Counted from the first letter of the stretch, positions 9,748 to 18,764 are shown. The stretch is DNA of 64,000 bases from Thermalbibacter longus (GCF_023806485.1 NZ_JAMSLR010000011.1:1-64000); one strand, 5' to 3'. Notes: generated from the sequence alone by a model not told the origin. Program-made: numbers and translations.

Positions 9748-10788
9748 TCAGGAAGGCGGCGTCGGCTCGCTCGCGGTCGGCCGGCGGGCGACCAGTACCT
9801 GGTTGGCCAGGTCGCCCTCGATTGGCAGGCGCTGGGACTCGGCGAAGCCCGCCGTCGCCAGCCAGGACTCGATCGTCGCGACGCCCGGCACGCGGCCGCG
9901 CTCGGTCGAGAGGAGCATGTGGAGGTCTCGCAGCGCCTGGCGGAGGCGCGCTTCCGGGTTGTCCGGCGCATGCGCCGTGATCGCGATCCAGCCTCCCGGC
10001 GCGAGTGCCTCGCGCACCTTGCCGAGCAGGCGGAGGGCCGAGGGCTCGTCCTCGCTCACCAGCACGCCGAAGAGCAGCGCCAGGTCGTAGCCGGAGCCGA
10101 GCGAGTCCTGGTGGAAGTCGCCGGTCACCGCCCGCACCCGATCCTGCAACCCGGCCCTGGCGATGAGCTCCCTGGTGACGGCGATCACCGGCGGCAGGTC
10201 GAAGACGACCGCCTCCAGCCCGGGCACCTGCCGGGCTAGCTCCATCGCGTACTCCCCGTGCCCGCCGCCGACGTCGATGATCGTGGGTGGCCGCGGCAGC
10301 TCGGCGAGGAGCGGGGTCAGGGCCGTGGCGACCAGCGGCGCCTGCACGCGGGCGATGTCGTAGAGCATCAGGGTAAAGCTGCGAACCCAGTCCCCGGCGG
10401 CTTCGTCCTGCCGGTTCTCCTCGGGCCGGCGCCCGGTGCGCACCGCCTCGGCTAGCCGGCTCCAGCGACGGTAGAAGGCACCCTGGTGTCGCAGGAAGTT
10501 GACGAGCGAGCGCGGCGAGTCGCTGACGAGCGTCTCCTCCGAGAGCGGCGTATTCTGCCAGCGGTCTCCGCTCCGCGCCGCCAGCCCGAGCGCCTCAGCG
10601 GCCGCCAGCAGGCGCGCGACCGCCGCCGGGTCTGCTCCTACCGCCTGGGCGACCTCCGCGGCCGAGCGCGGGCCGCCCGCGAGCTGGTCGGCGATACCCA
10701 GCTCGGCGTAGGCGATCAGCAGCGCGGCGGTCTGATAGCCCTGGGCCAGGGCGACGATCTGCCGGTGGCCTGCGGACGCATGGGACAT
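9748..10788 (-). CDS. O-methyltransferase (COMT/acetylserotonin type)
   Basis: A 346-residue two-domain methyltransferase. The N-terminal part (about 10-95) resembles the winged-helix dimerization domain of small-molecule O-methyltransferases. The catalytic part has DVGGGHGEYA (SAM motif I), an acidic VVFDLPPV strand and the LAPGGWI loop. The ATG at 10788 follows GGAGGTGG by 5 bases, so the longer frame to 10884 was not used. It is convergent with the HAD-Nudix gene and is preceded by a roughly 300-base structured leader region. Similar enzymes methylate hydroxylated aromatics or carotenoids; the substrate here is unknown. Confidence 0.88.
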   Translation of the reverse strand: MSHASAGHRQIVALAQGYQTAALLIAYAELGIADQLAGGPRSAAEVAQAVGADPAAVARLLAAAEALGLAARSGDRWQNTPLSEETLVSDSPRSLVNFLRHQGAFYRRWSRLAEAVRTGRRPEENRQDEAAGDWVRSFTLMLYDIARVQAPLVATALTPLLAELPRPPTIIDVGGGHGEYAMELARQVPGLEAVVFDLPPVIAVTRELIARAGLQDRVRAVTGDFHQDSLGSGYDLALLFGVLVSEDEPSALRLLGKVREALAPGGWIAITAHAPDNPEARLRQALRDLHMLLSTERGRVPGVATIESWLATAGFAESQRLPIEGDLANQVLVARRPTASEPTPPS

Positions 10789-10978
10789 CGTCCACCTCCG
10801 GTTCTCCGGGGGCTGGCGCCGAGGGCAAGGGCCCAGCGTGTGTCGAAGGGCCGGGCACTGCTGCGCGGCCCACAGAAGAGCCACGTTGTCTCCCAGCCGA
10901 CGGTTGCAGGCAATTCCCCATTCGCCGTCTCATCGCACTGGCCGCGGGAGTCCGGACCCTTTCGAGCGCAGGCCCGTG

Positions 10979-11040
10979 CCTCCGCGCACCAGCGAGGGTA
11001 GCGTGAGCGCCACCACGCTCCGGCATCGTCCCCGCGGAGG
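10979..11040 (-). other. Structured element in the 303-base leader gap before the O-methyltransferase
   Basis: The 10789-11091 gap holds no convincing gene. It does hold a nested inverted repeat: CCTCCGCG (10979-10986) pairs with CGCGGAGG (11033-11040), and inside it AGCGTG (11000-11005) pairs with CACGCT (11014-11019). As minus-strand RNA this would be a compact stem with an inner hairpin about 190 bases before the methyltransferase start. It may be a cis-regulatory RNA or a terminator for the upstream M20 operon. No T tract is seen and no known riboswitch class fits. Confidence 0.35.
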
Positions 11041-11091
11041 AGTGCAGGATGGGACAGGGTTGCCTCCAGGGCAGCCGAGAGCTGCTCAGGC

Positions 11092-12375
11092 TCAGTCCTC
11101 GGCGAGCCCGCACCACCCGGCGATGAGCACCGCGAACGTCTGGGCTGCCGCCACGAGCTCGGTGACCGAGATGTGCTCGTCGGCCTGGTGGGCGACCGCC
11201 ACGTCGCCAGGGCCGTACATCACGCAGGGCATCCCGCCGAAGAGGATAAACAGCCGCATGTCGGCCCCGTAGGTCACCCCCTCGACGGACGGCGCCGAGC
11301 CGTGCGCGGCCTCGTGTGCCCGGACGATGGCCCGGCAGATCTCGGCGTCGGCCGGTACCTCCGCTGGAGCGAACTGGCCGCTGAACCACTCCAGGCGCGG
11401 GGGATGCTGACGGAGCCACTCGTCGCGCTCGGCAGCCTCGGCGACCCTGCGCTCCACCTCACGCTTGAACGAGGCCATATCCTCTCCCGGCGCCAGGCCG
11501 ACGCGCCCTTCGGCTACCAGCGTCTCCGGCACGGTCGAGGGCCAGACTCCGGCTCGGACGATGCCGATATTGATCGGCACCTTGTTCTCGATGCGCTCAT
11601 AGAGCGGGTGTCGCAGCCGGCGGTTGCGCTCCGCCTCGAAGGCCATCAGGTCCTGGTAGAGCGGCAGGAACTTCTCGAACGCCGACACGCCCTCGTCGCG
11701 CATGGCCGCGTGGGCGGCCTTGCCGGTGACCGTCAGGCGGAAGACGAGCGAGCCTCCCTGCGCGGGTACCAGCGCGAGACGCGTCGGCTCGGAGATTACG
11801 ACGGCATCGGCCCGGTAGCCGCGCAGCACCGTCGAGAGCGCGCCGAGTCCTCCGTCCTCCTCGCCGACCGTGGTGTTCAGCAACAGATCGCCCCGCGGCC
11901 GGACGCCGAGCGAGCGGAGCGCCTCGAGCGCGCCGAGGAAGGCGACCAGGCCGCCCTTCATGTCGCAGCTCCCGCGCCCGTAGACCAGATCGCCGGCGAC
12001 CTCACCAGCCGGGTCATGGCTCCAGGCGGAGCGATCGCCCACCTCAACGGTGTCGATGTGGGCATTGAGCAACAGCGAGCGGCCGCCTCCGCTGCCCGGC
12101 CAGCGGGCGACGAGGTTGGGCCGGCCCTCGTACCGTGCCTGCTCGCCGACGTGTTCGACATACGGAGCGATTTCCTCTGGTCGGGCTTCCCAGCGGTCGA
12201 CCGCCAGACCCCGGGACCGGAATTCCTGTTCGATGACGTCCTGTACTGGCCCCTCATGGCCGGTTACCGAGGGCGTGCCGACCAGCCGGAGCAGCAGCGC
12301 GACCAGATCCTCGCGCCTGGCCTCGACGGCCTCGCGGATAGCGCGGACGAGCTGCGGGTCGATGTCTCCAGCCAT
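11092..12375 (-). CDS. M20 family metallo-amidohydrolase (ArgE/DapE/carboxypeptidase type)
   Basis: A di-zinc amidohydrolase of 427 residues. Metal and catalytic positions visible are His106 with Asp108 (NAHIDTV), Asp138 (GSCDMKGG) and the Glu172-Glu173 pair (VGEEDGG). A lid/dimerization domain follows at about 190-310. M20 enzymes hydrolyse N-acyl amino acids or small peptides in the cytoplasm. The ATG at 12375 follows the DDAH-like stop by 7 bases with GAGGAG upstream; a longer open frame to 12429 is unlikely to be translated. It is last in the lacI-dppBC-SBP operon, so it probably acts on the imported compound or the product of the preceding hydrolase. Confidence 0.9.
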   Translation of the reverse strand: MAGDIDPQLVRAIREAVEARREDLVALLLRLVGTPSVTGHEGPVQDVIEQEFRSRGLAVDRWEARPEEIAPYVEHVGEQARYEGRPNLVARWPGSGGGRSLLLNAHIDTVEVGDRSAWSHDPAGEVAGDLVYGRGSCDMKGGLVAFLGALEALRSLGVRPRGDLLLNTTVGEEDGGLGALSTVLRGYRADAVVISEPTRLALVPAQGGSLVFRLTVTGKAAHAAMRDEGVSAFEKFLPLYQDLMAFEAERNRRLRHPLYERIENKVPINIGIVRAGVWPSTVPETLVAEGRVGLAPGEDMASFKREVERRVAEAAERDEWLRQHPPRLEWFSGQFAPAEVPADAEICRAIVRAHEAAHGSAPSVEGVTYGADMRLFILFGGMPCVMYGPGDVAVAHQADEHISVTELVAAAQTFAVLIAGWCGLAED

Positions 12376-12382
12376 CAGTCGT

Positions 12383-13228
12383 CTACTCCTCACTGCGTAG
12401 TAACGGCCTGGTGAGGCACGTCGGCCCACCTGACCGGTTGTGGGAGATCTCGTGACCCGTATAGGTCAGTACCTCGCAGCCGGCCGCTTCCAGCCGGCGG
12501 ATGGTCTCCCGGTTCTCCTCCAGGATCAGGCAACGGCGCGGCGCCAGCGCCAGCACGTTGGGGCCCTGGGTCGGGAATTCCTCGTCCGGTACCGCGATCA
12601 GCTCGACGCCGCGCTGCCGGAGGAGGCGAACCATCTCGGCGGCCAGCAGCGGCAGGTAGACGACGGCGAGGTCGTCGTCGACCAGGCTGATCAGCGAGAG
12701 CAGGTGGAGACACTCCTCCGGGCCGTGCCAGTGCGGCAGATCGACGCTGAGCACGGTCACGCCGAGCGGCGAGAGGATCTCGGAGAGCTGCCGGATCCCC
12801 TCGCTGTTGGTGCGGTAGCCGCGCCCGACGACGAGCGTGCGCTCGTCGAGCCAGAGGCAGTCGCCGCCCTCCAGCGTGCCGGGCTCCTGGATGCGACCGA
12901 TGACTGGGATACCGAGGTCGGCCATCGTCTGCTCGGCTAGCTCGACCTCGCGGGCACGCAGAGGCTTGCCCATCCGGCAGAGCACCGCGCCGTGGTCGGT
13001 GATGAGCACCGGGTCGAAGGGGAAGATCGCGTCTTGAAGCGCAGGGTCGTCGATCTCTCCGACGACGAGTTCCACGCCGGCTCTAGCTAGGAGCTGCCGG
13101 AAGGCGGCGTGCTCGGCGACGGCACGCGCGTGGTCGATCGGGCGGAAATAGCCGAAGTCCTCCCAGGAGACCGATGCATCTGGAGGGACAGGAGGAAAGA
13201 CCAGCACCCGCTTCAGCGGGCGTACCAT
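12383..13228 (-). CDS. DDAH/arginine deiminase superfamily amidinohydrolase
   Basis: A 281-residue guanidino-group-modifying enzyme. The superfamily motifs are visible in order: Glu120-Gly-Gly-Asp123 (LEGGD), His175 in ECLHL and nucleophile Cys271 in GGPTCLTRP. Dimethylarginine dimethylaminohydrolases have this layout and release citrulline plus an amine, while other members act on arginine or transfer amidino groups. The ATG at 13228 has GGGGAGGAC 7 bases upstream. It sits between the binding-protein and M20 genes of the LacI-controlled operon, which points to catabolism of an imported guanidino compound. The exact substrate cannot be decided from sequence. Confidence 0.85.
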   Translation of the reverse strand: MVRPLKRVLVFPPVPPDASVSWEDFGYFRPIDHARAVAEHAAFRQLLARAGVELVVGEIDDPALQDAIFPFDPVLITDHGAVLCRMGKPLRAREVELAEQTMADLGIPVIGRIQEPGTLEGGDCLWLDERTLVVGRGYRTNSEGIRQLSEILSPLGVTVLSVDLPHWHGPEECLHLLSLISLVDDDLAVVYLPLLAAEMVRLLRQRGVELIAVPDEEFPTQGPNVLALAPRRCLILEENRETIRRLEAAGCEVLTYTGHEISHNRSGGPTCLTRPLLRSEE

Positions 13229-13411
13229 CGACTGTCCTCCCCAGAGACGAGCAGAGGCCTGCGCGCTCACCCGATCCTCCTTCCCCGCGCACGCGCGTAC
13301 CACGCCGTCGCCACGATACCCGAGCGTGACGCTCGCGGCAAGCCTGGAAACGAGGCAGGGGGCACAGGCAGCCGCCTGTGCCCCCTGCCGGATCCGCTCC
13401 TAGTCTGTCCC

Positions 13412-15169
13412 CTACGTGGCCTCGCGCCACATGTGCCAGAAGGGGAAGGAGTTGATGTAGATCCCGTTCGGCGTGAAGCCGCGGATATCGGCCTGCAGCA
13501 CCGTCGCCTTCTTGATCTGGGCGTAGAAGATCGCCGCCGGGTCGTCCCAGGTCAGGATCTTCACGATCTGGCCGGTTAGCTCTCGGATCTCCTCTTCGCT
13601 TTCGGCCACCTGGAGCTGATCCATCAGCCGGTCGAACTCCGCGTTCTGGTAGAACATGGCGTTCGACCCTTTCGAACCGACCGAATCAGAGTGGAAGTTC
13701 GGGTACATCTGGTTCCAGGAGTCGTTGTAGTCCGGCCACCAGCCGGCGGACATGAAGTGCGGGCGCTCTTCGGGAGGGGAGTCGCCGTAAGCCAGCTCGA
13801 GTAAGGCGGCGCGGTCGACCTGCTGGAGCTCGAGGGTAATCCCAATCTGCGCCAGGTTGGCTTGGAAGAGCTGCGCCATCGCCGAGTCGGTCGCGTCGCC
13901 GGTAGCGAACATGTAGGTGAAGGTGTCGCCCTCCCGGATGCCGGCCTCGGTCAGAAGCTGCTTGGCCTTCTCCAGGTCAGTCGTGTAGGTCGGGATGCTC
14001 GGATCGTAGCCGATCACCGTGTCGGCGATCGGCCCGTTGATCGGCTTCCCGTAGCCACGCAAGACCTGCTCGATCACCTCCTGGTACGGCCAGGCATAGG
14101 CAAAGCCCTGACGCGCCTTGGCGTTCAGCTTGGCGTAGTTCATCCGGATCCAGTCCACCTCGGTCGTGTCGTACTCGACCACCTGGAGGGCCGGGTTGTC
14201 CCTCATTACGAGCAAGTCTTCAGGGTTGATGTAGGCGCAGCCGTGGACCTCGCCGCTCTCCATGAGCTGGCGCCGGGTGGCGTCCTCCACCACCACCCGG
14301 GCGATGATCCGGTCGAAGAAGGGTGGCTCGCTGTGGTAGTCGGCGAATCGCTCGAAGACGAACCGCTCCTGCGGCAGGATCTCCACCGCCTTGTACGGCC
14401 CCGTCCCCACGATGTTCTGGGCGAACCACTCGTGGGCGTAGGGGTCGTCCGCCGTCTTGTGCTGCTCCATCGCTGCCGGCGACACCACCAGAGGCCCGTA
14501 CTCCGAGGCCATCGCCGCCAGGAATAGCGGCTCTGGCTTGGTCATCTTGAACACCAGCGTGGTCGCATCGACGACCTCGATCTGCTCCTCCGGGTTGTCG
14601 ACGAAGCGGCTGATCACGTTGTATGGTCCCCGCTCCATCCGCCGGAAGCGGACGAAGGAGGCCTTCACCGCCTCGGCGTCGCAGGGGGTACCGTCATGGA
14701 ACTTGGCGTTGGGGGCCAGCTTGAAGGTGAACTCGGTCAGGTCGTCGTTCTGCGACCACTCGCGAGCTAGCATCGGCTCGTACTCGAAGGTGCTTTCCCC
14801 CTTGAGCGCGATCAGCATCTCGTAGCAGGCCAGGAACAGGGCGCTGGCCTGGTTGTCGTAGGCCGACTGCGGGTCGAGGTCGGGCACCCCGCCGCTGAAG
14901 GCCACCACGAAGTCGCGGTTGTCCGACAGCCGCCGCTCGCCCGTCGCGGTCGCCCCCGGCGCCGGCGTCTGGCCGGCCGCTGGGGCGCTGGTCGGTGCGG
15001 GCGCGGCGCCGCCTTCCTCCTGCTGTCCGCAGGCTGCCAGCAGCGACAGGATAGCTGGGGTGGAGAGCCCCAGCCGCAGCCCGCGAGTCAGCACCTGCCG
15101 GCGCGTCAGTCGGCCGGCGCGGGCGCCCAGCAGCAGGTCGAGGTAGTGCTCCGGATGTCGGCGTTCCAT
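13412..15169 (-). CDS. Peptide/opine ABC transporter substrate-binding lipoprotein (SBP family 5)
   Basis: A second family 5 solute receptor (585 residues). Arg23-Arg24 in TRRQVL and a hydrophobic stretch ending in the lipobox LAAC at Cys47 indicate Tat export and lipidation. A Pro/Ala/Thr linker follows to about residue 78, then the bilobed receptor. The ATG at 15169 has GAGGAGGGGC just upstream, so the N-terminal 47-codon extension in the open frame is not used. It follows dppC by 91 bases. Its neighbours suggest a ligand carrying a guanidino or acylamino group rather than a generic dipeptide. Confidence 0.92.
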   Translation of the reverse strand: MERRHPEHYLDLLLGARAGRLTRRQVLTRGLRLGLSTPAILSLLAACGQQEEGGAAPAPTSAPAAGQTPAPGATATGERRLSDNRDFVVAFSGGVPDLDPQSAYDNQASALFLACYEMLIALKGESTFEYEPMLAREWSQNDDLTEFTFKLAPNAKFHDGTPCDAEAVKASFVRFRRMERGPYNVISRFVDNPEEQIEVVDATTLVFKMTKPEPLFLAAMASEYGPLVVSPAAMEQHKTADDPYAHEWFAQNIVGTGPYKAVEILPQERFVFERFADYHSEPPFFDRIIARVVVEDATRRQLMESGEVHGCAYINPEDLLVMRDNPALQVVEYDTTEVDWIRMNYAKLNAKARQGFAYAWPYQEVIEQVLRGYGKPINGPIADTVIGYDPSIPTYTTDLEKAKQLLTEAGIREGDTFTYMFATGDATDSAMAQLFQANLAQIGITLELQQVDRAALLELAYGDSPPEERPHFMSAGWWPDYNDSWNQMYPNFHSDSVGSKGSNAMFYQNAEFDRLMDQLQVAESEEEIRELTGQIVKILTWDDPAAIFYAQIKKATVLQADIRGFTPNGIYINSFPFWHMWREAT

Positions 15170-15260
15170 CGTGCCCCTCCTCACTCGTCTGCCACGCTCA
15201 GCGCACACTCCTCGCCAGGGATGGATCGAGGCTGTGTGGTCCTCCTTTCGCCGTGCCCGC

Positions 15261-16184
15261 TCACCAGGCCCGGCGCCGGGTGCGGGGGTCGATGTAGTCG
15301 CGCAACCCATCCCCTAACAGGTTGAATCCGACGACGGTGAGCGTCAGCGCCAGCCCGGGGAAGCTGATATACCACCAGGCCTCGCGGAAGACCGTGCGCG
15401 CCCCGGCGATCATGCTCCCCCATTCCGGCGTCGGCGGCTGTGCTCCCAGCCCCAGGAACGACAACCCGGCGGTCGCGAGCACCGCGTAGCCGACGTCGAT
15501 CGTGAGCTGGACGATCACCGGCGCCGTGGTGTTGGGCAGGATGTGCCGCAGCAGCACCCGCCCCGGGCTCGCGCCCAGCGCCCGGGCCGCCTCCACGAAC
15601 TCCCGCTCCTTGAGCGCGAGCACCTGCCCCCGCACCAGCCGGGCATACCAGGGCCAGTAGACGGCGGTCAGCGCGATTGCCGCGGTCTGCAAGCTGCGCC
15701 CGAGTGCCGCCGCGATCGCCATGGCCAGGATCAGGGCCGGAAACGCCAGGAAGAGGTCGGTGAGCCGCATCAGCACCTCGTCGGCCAGCCCGCCGAGATA
15801 CCCCGCCAGCGCGCCGACGACGACGCCGATCACCAGCGCGATCGAGAGGATGATCACGGCGACCCCGAGCGAGTACTTGGCCCCGCTCATCACCCGGCTC
15901 AGGACATCCCGTCCCAGCTCGTCGGTGCCGAACCAGTAGGTGGACGACGGTGCGTGAAGCTTGAGCTGGATGTTGGGCTTGATTGGGTCGTGGGGCGCCA
16001 GCGTGCCGCCGAACACAACCAGGAAGACGAACAGGGCGATCAGCCCGAGGGCCAGCAGGTTGAGCGGGCTCTGGCGGGCGAAGTCGACGAGGGTCACCAG
16101 CGGTCCCCGCCGCCGGGCTGCGCGTTCAGTCAGCCCGAGTGGCAGGATCTGTGGTTCTGGCGTGACTCTCGGCTCGGCCGTCAT
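15261..16184 (-). CDS. ABC transporter permease, DppC type (second system)
   Basis: A 307-residue inner-membrane permease. It has a long cytoplasmic N-terminus, a first TM helix around residues 36-58 followed by APHDP, an EAA loop (VEAARALGASPG, RHILPN) for ATPase docking, and the C-terminus GLRDYIDPRTRR. Its ATG overlaps the dppB stop in an ATGA arrangement (16181-16184), so the two channel subunits are translationally coupled. As in the first system, no ATPase gene accompanies it. Confidence 0.93.
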   Translation of the reverse strand: MTAEPRVTPEPQILPLGLTERAARRRGPLVTLVDFARQSPLNLLALGLIALFVFLVVFGGTLAPHDPIKPNIQLKLHAPSSTYWFGTDELGRDVLSRVMSGAKYSLGVAVIILSIALVIGVVVGALAGYLGGLADEVLMRLTDLFLAFPALILAMAIAAALGRSLQTAAIALTAVYWPWYARLVRGQVLALKEREFVEAARALGASPGRVLLRHILPNTTAPVIVQLTIDVGYAVLATAGLSFLGLGAQPPTPEWGSMIAGARTVFREAWWYISFPGLALTLTVVGFNLLGDGLRDYIDPRTRRRAW

Positions 16185-17191
16185 GTTACCCGTATCCTCG
16201 GATCGAGCAGTACATACGCGATGTCCACCAGCAGGTTCACGGTGACGTAGGCGAAGCCGATGATCAGCGTCACCGAGATGACGGCATTGTAGTCGAAGTT
16301 CTGGATGGCGGTGAACGCATAGCGGCCGATCCCCGGCCAGGAGAAGATGATCTCGACCAGCACCGCGCCGCCGAGTAGCAGGCCGATCTGCAGGCCGATC
16401 ACGGTCACCGCAGGCAGCAGAGCGTTCTTAAGCGCGTGCCGGATCACGACCGTCTTCTGTTCCAGTCCCTTCGCGCGCGCCGTCCGGATGTAGTCCTGTC
16501 CCAACACCTCGAGCATCCCGGAACGCACCATCCGGGTGACGATAGCGAGCGAGCCGAAGCCGAGGACGAACGCTGGCATGGCCAGGTGCTTGAGTGCGGT
16601 CAGGAACAAACCGAACTGCCCGCTGAGCAGCGCGTCCACGGTGTAGAGCGTGGTAATCGTGGGCGGCTCCTTCACCCCGATCGGCAGGCGCTGCCCATCG
16701 GGCAAGAGCCCGAGCTGGGCGAAGAGCACGAACTGGAGCATGAGCGCCAGCCAGAACGACGGGATCGAGAGGCCGAGCACCGAGATCGTCCGGGTGATGC
16801 CGTCGAGCAGCGAGTTCCGCTTGACCGCGGAGAGCACCCCCAGTGGGATGCCTGCCACCACCGCAAAGAGCATGGCGTAGAGCGTCAGCTCGACCGTCGC
16901 CGGGAGGTAACGCTTGAGATCCTGGTTCACTGGGCGTCGCGACGAGAGCGACTCGCCGAAGTCCAGCCGGATCACGCCAGCCATGTAGCGGATGTACTGC
17001 TCGTGCAGCGGCCGGTCGAGCCCATAGTCCTTGCGGATCTTCTCGACCGCCTCGGGACTGGCGCGCGGGCCGGCGATCATCCTGGCCGGGTCGCTCGGAA
17101 CAACGTGCGAGAGCGTGAACGTGATCAGGGAGAGGCCGAGCAGGACGAAGACGAGGAAGAAGAGCCTTCTGATGATCAAGTGCAGCACCAT
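16181..17191 (-). CDS. ABC transporter permease, DppB type (second system)
   Basis: A 336-residue channel subunit with an N-terminal helix, the VVPSDPARMI motif near residues 30-39, an EAA loop (IRTARAKGLEQ) and the C-terminal YVLLDPRIRV. It pairs with the overlapping DppC gene. GGAGGAGAT lies about 6 bases before the ATG at 17191. The gene follows lacI by 152 bases, and that gap shows no obvious promoter better than the one upstream of lacI, so one transcript is likely. Confidence 0.93.
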   Translation of the reverse strand: MVLHLIIRRLFFLVFVLLGLSLITFTLSHVVPSDPARMIAGPRASPEAVEKIRKDYGLDRPLHEQYIRYMAGVIRLDFGESLSSRRPVNQDLKRYLPATVELTLYAMLFAVVAGIPLGVLSAVKRNSLLDGITRTISVLGLSIPSFWLALMLQFVLFAQLGLLPDGQRLPIGVKEPPTITTLYTVDALLSGQFGLFLTALKHLAMPAFVLGFGSLAIVTRMVRSGMLEVLGQDYIRTARAKGLEQKTVVIRHALKNALLPAVTVIGLQIGLLLGGAVLVEIIFSWPGIGRYAFTAIQNFDYNAVISVTLIIGFAYVTVNLLVDIAYVLLDPRIRVT

Positions 17192-17343
17192 ACTCTATCT
17201 CCTCCGCCCTGCAGCGGTAGCATGCCGCCTCGCAAAGAGATCGAACGATGGCTGTTCACAGGAAGCCCGGCGCAGCAACCCCTCGTGAACTCTGCAGCGC
17301 GGTGTGCGGAAGCAGCGACCGAGCATCTCGCGTCTCTGTCTCC

Positions 17344-18429
17344 TCAGTTCACCGGGACAGCGTCAGCGACGAGGGTTTCTTCACCTCTGGCGAGGTACCA
17401 GAGCGGATTGGCTCCGCACGATTTCCGGATAACGAGCTCCGCCGGAAGGACGATCTGTCGTGGGTCCCCACAATAGCCTCCGATGCGGTCGAGGAGCAGG
17501 CGCATGGCTGCCTCCGCCATTGCAGTGACAGGCTGGCGGACCGTCGTCAACCCGATGGGACGGTACGATGCTTCTTGCACATCGTCGAACCCGATCACAG
17601 CGACCGCGTCCGGCACCCGGAGGCCTCGATCATAAAGTGCGTCGATGAAACCGATTGCAGTCAGGTCGTCGGCGCACAGCATCGCCGTCGGTCTATGGCG
17701 AAGTCTGAGAAACCGCAGGCCAGCGTTGTAGCCACCTTGCCAGGAATAGTGACCGTCGAAGATCCAGCCGCGACGGACGGGAATGCCTGCCTGGTTGAGG
17801 GCCTCACGATAACCTCGTTCGCGATCCCGGTTAGTCGAGGTGTTCCGGACGCCTCGCACGTACCCGACAGTCGCGTGCCCGAGCCGGATGAAATGTCGCG
17901 TCGCCTCGTAGGCTCCAGAGTAGTTGTCGATCACCACGCTGTCTGCTGGAACTCCAGGCAGGTACCGGTTGACCAGAACGACGGGAAATCCATTGGGGAC
18001 GAGCGTCCTGATATAGCTGTCATCGAGCATGACTGAGGTCATGATGATCCCTTGGACGCGGTGCTCGATGAGCATGCGCACGTGCTGCCGCTGGAGCCGG
18101 TGATCCTGAGAGGTGCTACAGAGGATGATATTCATGCCCTGTGACGCCGCTATGTTCGTGATCGATTCGACGATCTCGGCAAAGAAGGGATTCTTGATGT
18201 TGGCGACGACCAATCCGATCGTATTCGTTTTGCGAGTGGCGAGGCTCCTCGCCAGCACGTTCGGCGTGTAATTGAGCGCCTCGATGACCTGAAGAACCCG
18301 CTCGCGCGTCTGCGGACTCACGTTCGTCCGGTTGTTGAGCACGCGTGACACGGTCGCCTGCGAGACCCCGGCAAGTTGCGCGATTACGCGACTGTTCACA
18401 TGGCCGCCCTGGTCACCAAGGCGCATCAT
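17344..18429 (-). CDS. LacI-family transcriptional regulator
   Basis: A 361-residue repressor with an N-terminal helix-turn-helix (VIAQLAGVSQATVSRVLNN, about residues 15-33), a hinge rich in Ala/Leu, and a periplasmic-binding-protein-like effector domain from about residue 70 (TIGLVVANIKNPFFAEI). It is first in the operon with the second DppBC/SBP system and probably represses it until the ligand or a metabolite binds. An ATACGTAT palindrome just after its own promoter suits autoregulation. The ATG at 18429 has GGAG upstream; a GTG ten codons in (about 18399) gives a more typical LacI N-terminus. Its base composition looks less GC-rich than its neighbours. Confidence 0.93.
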   Translation of the reverse strand: MMRLGDQGGHVNSRVIAQLAGVSQATVSRVLNNRTNVSPQTRERVLQVIEALNYTPNVLARSLATRKTNTIGLVVANIKNPFFAEIVESITNIAASQGMNIILCSTSQDHRLQRQHVRMLIEHRVQGIIMTSVMLDDSYIRTLVPNGFPVVLVNRYLPGVPADSVVIDNYSGAYEATRHFIRLGHATVGYVRGVRNTSTNRDRERGYREALNQAGIPVRRGWIFDGHYSWQGGYNAGLRFLRLRHRPTAMLCADDLTAIGFIDALYDRGLRVPDAVAVIGFDDVQEASYRPIGLTTVRQPVTAMAEAAMRLLLDRIGGYCGDPRQIVLPAELVIRKSCGANPLWYLARGEETLVADAVPVN

Positions 18430-18764
18430 TGCCTTGAACTCCAGCTCGCTCCGCGACCGGTGCGATGTGTGTTTCGACTCCGTGCGGGTTCAGTACGGTA
18501 AGGTGGCAGGAAGGTGTATACGTATCCAGCACGCTCCCACTCTAGCTGTTATCCGCCCGGAAGTCAATACCCCCATGCGAGCGTGGAAATTCTCGCAGTA
18601 CCGTGCTTGGAGCATATCGATCCTGAGCCTCGAACGATGGCGTGCTCGCTGCCTGAAAGAGACGGTCGCTGTTCGGAGGGCAGACGAGGACGCTCGGTGG
18701 AGCCAGGCACGTTTGTGGAAAGTGATCCTGCGAAGGCACAGCGCATTCTCTACCGCAGTTAAAC
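18430..18764 (-). promoter_or_regulatory. Promoter and LacI operator of the lacI-dppBC-SBP operon (335-base gap)
   Basis: This gap has no gene. On the minus strand it holds TTGACT (18562-18567), a 17-base spacer (18545-18561) and TAGAGT (18539-18544), a good vegetative promoter. About 13 bases after the -10 lies ATACGTAT (18518-18525), a palindrome with the central CG step typical of LacI-family operators. A repressor bound there would block initiation or early elongation. The rest of the gap, up to the kinase stop, shows no further recognisable signal. Confidence 0.65.

Noticed and set aside
7239-9971. A 910-codon minus-strand frame covering the HAD-Nudix gene
   Set aside because: Only its last 367 codons (7239-8342) are protein-like GT2 sequence; the rest is the antisense of the plus-strand fusion gene.
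11040-11091. GGCAACCC on the minus strand as part of a SAM-I riboswitch
   Set aside because: The other conserved SAM-I segments (kink-turn and GAUGA-type core) are missing; kept only as a remark.
18545-18561. GGATAACA in the lacI promoter spacer as a true lac operator
   Set aside because: Only one half-site of the E. coli operator; the ATACGTAT dyad downstream is a better candidate.
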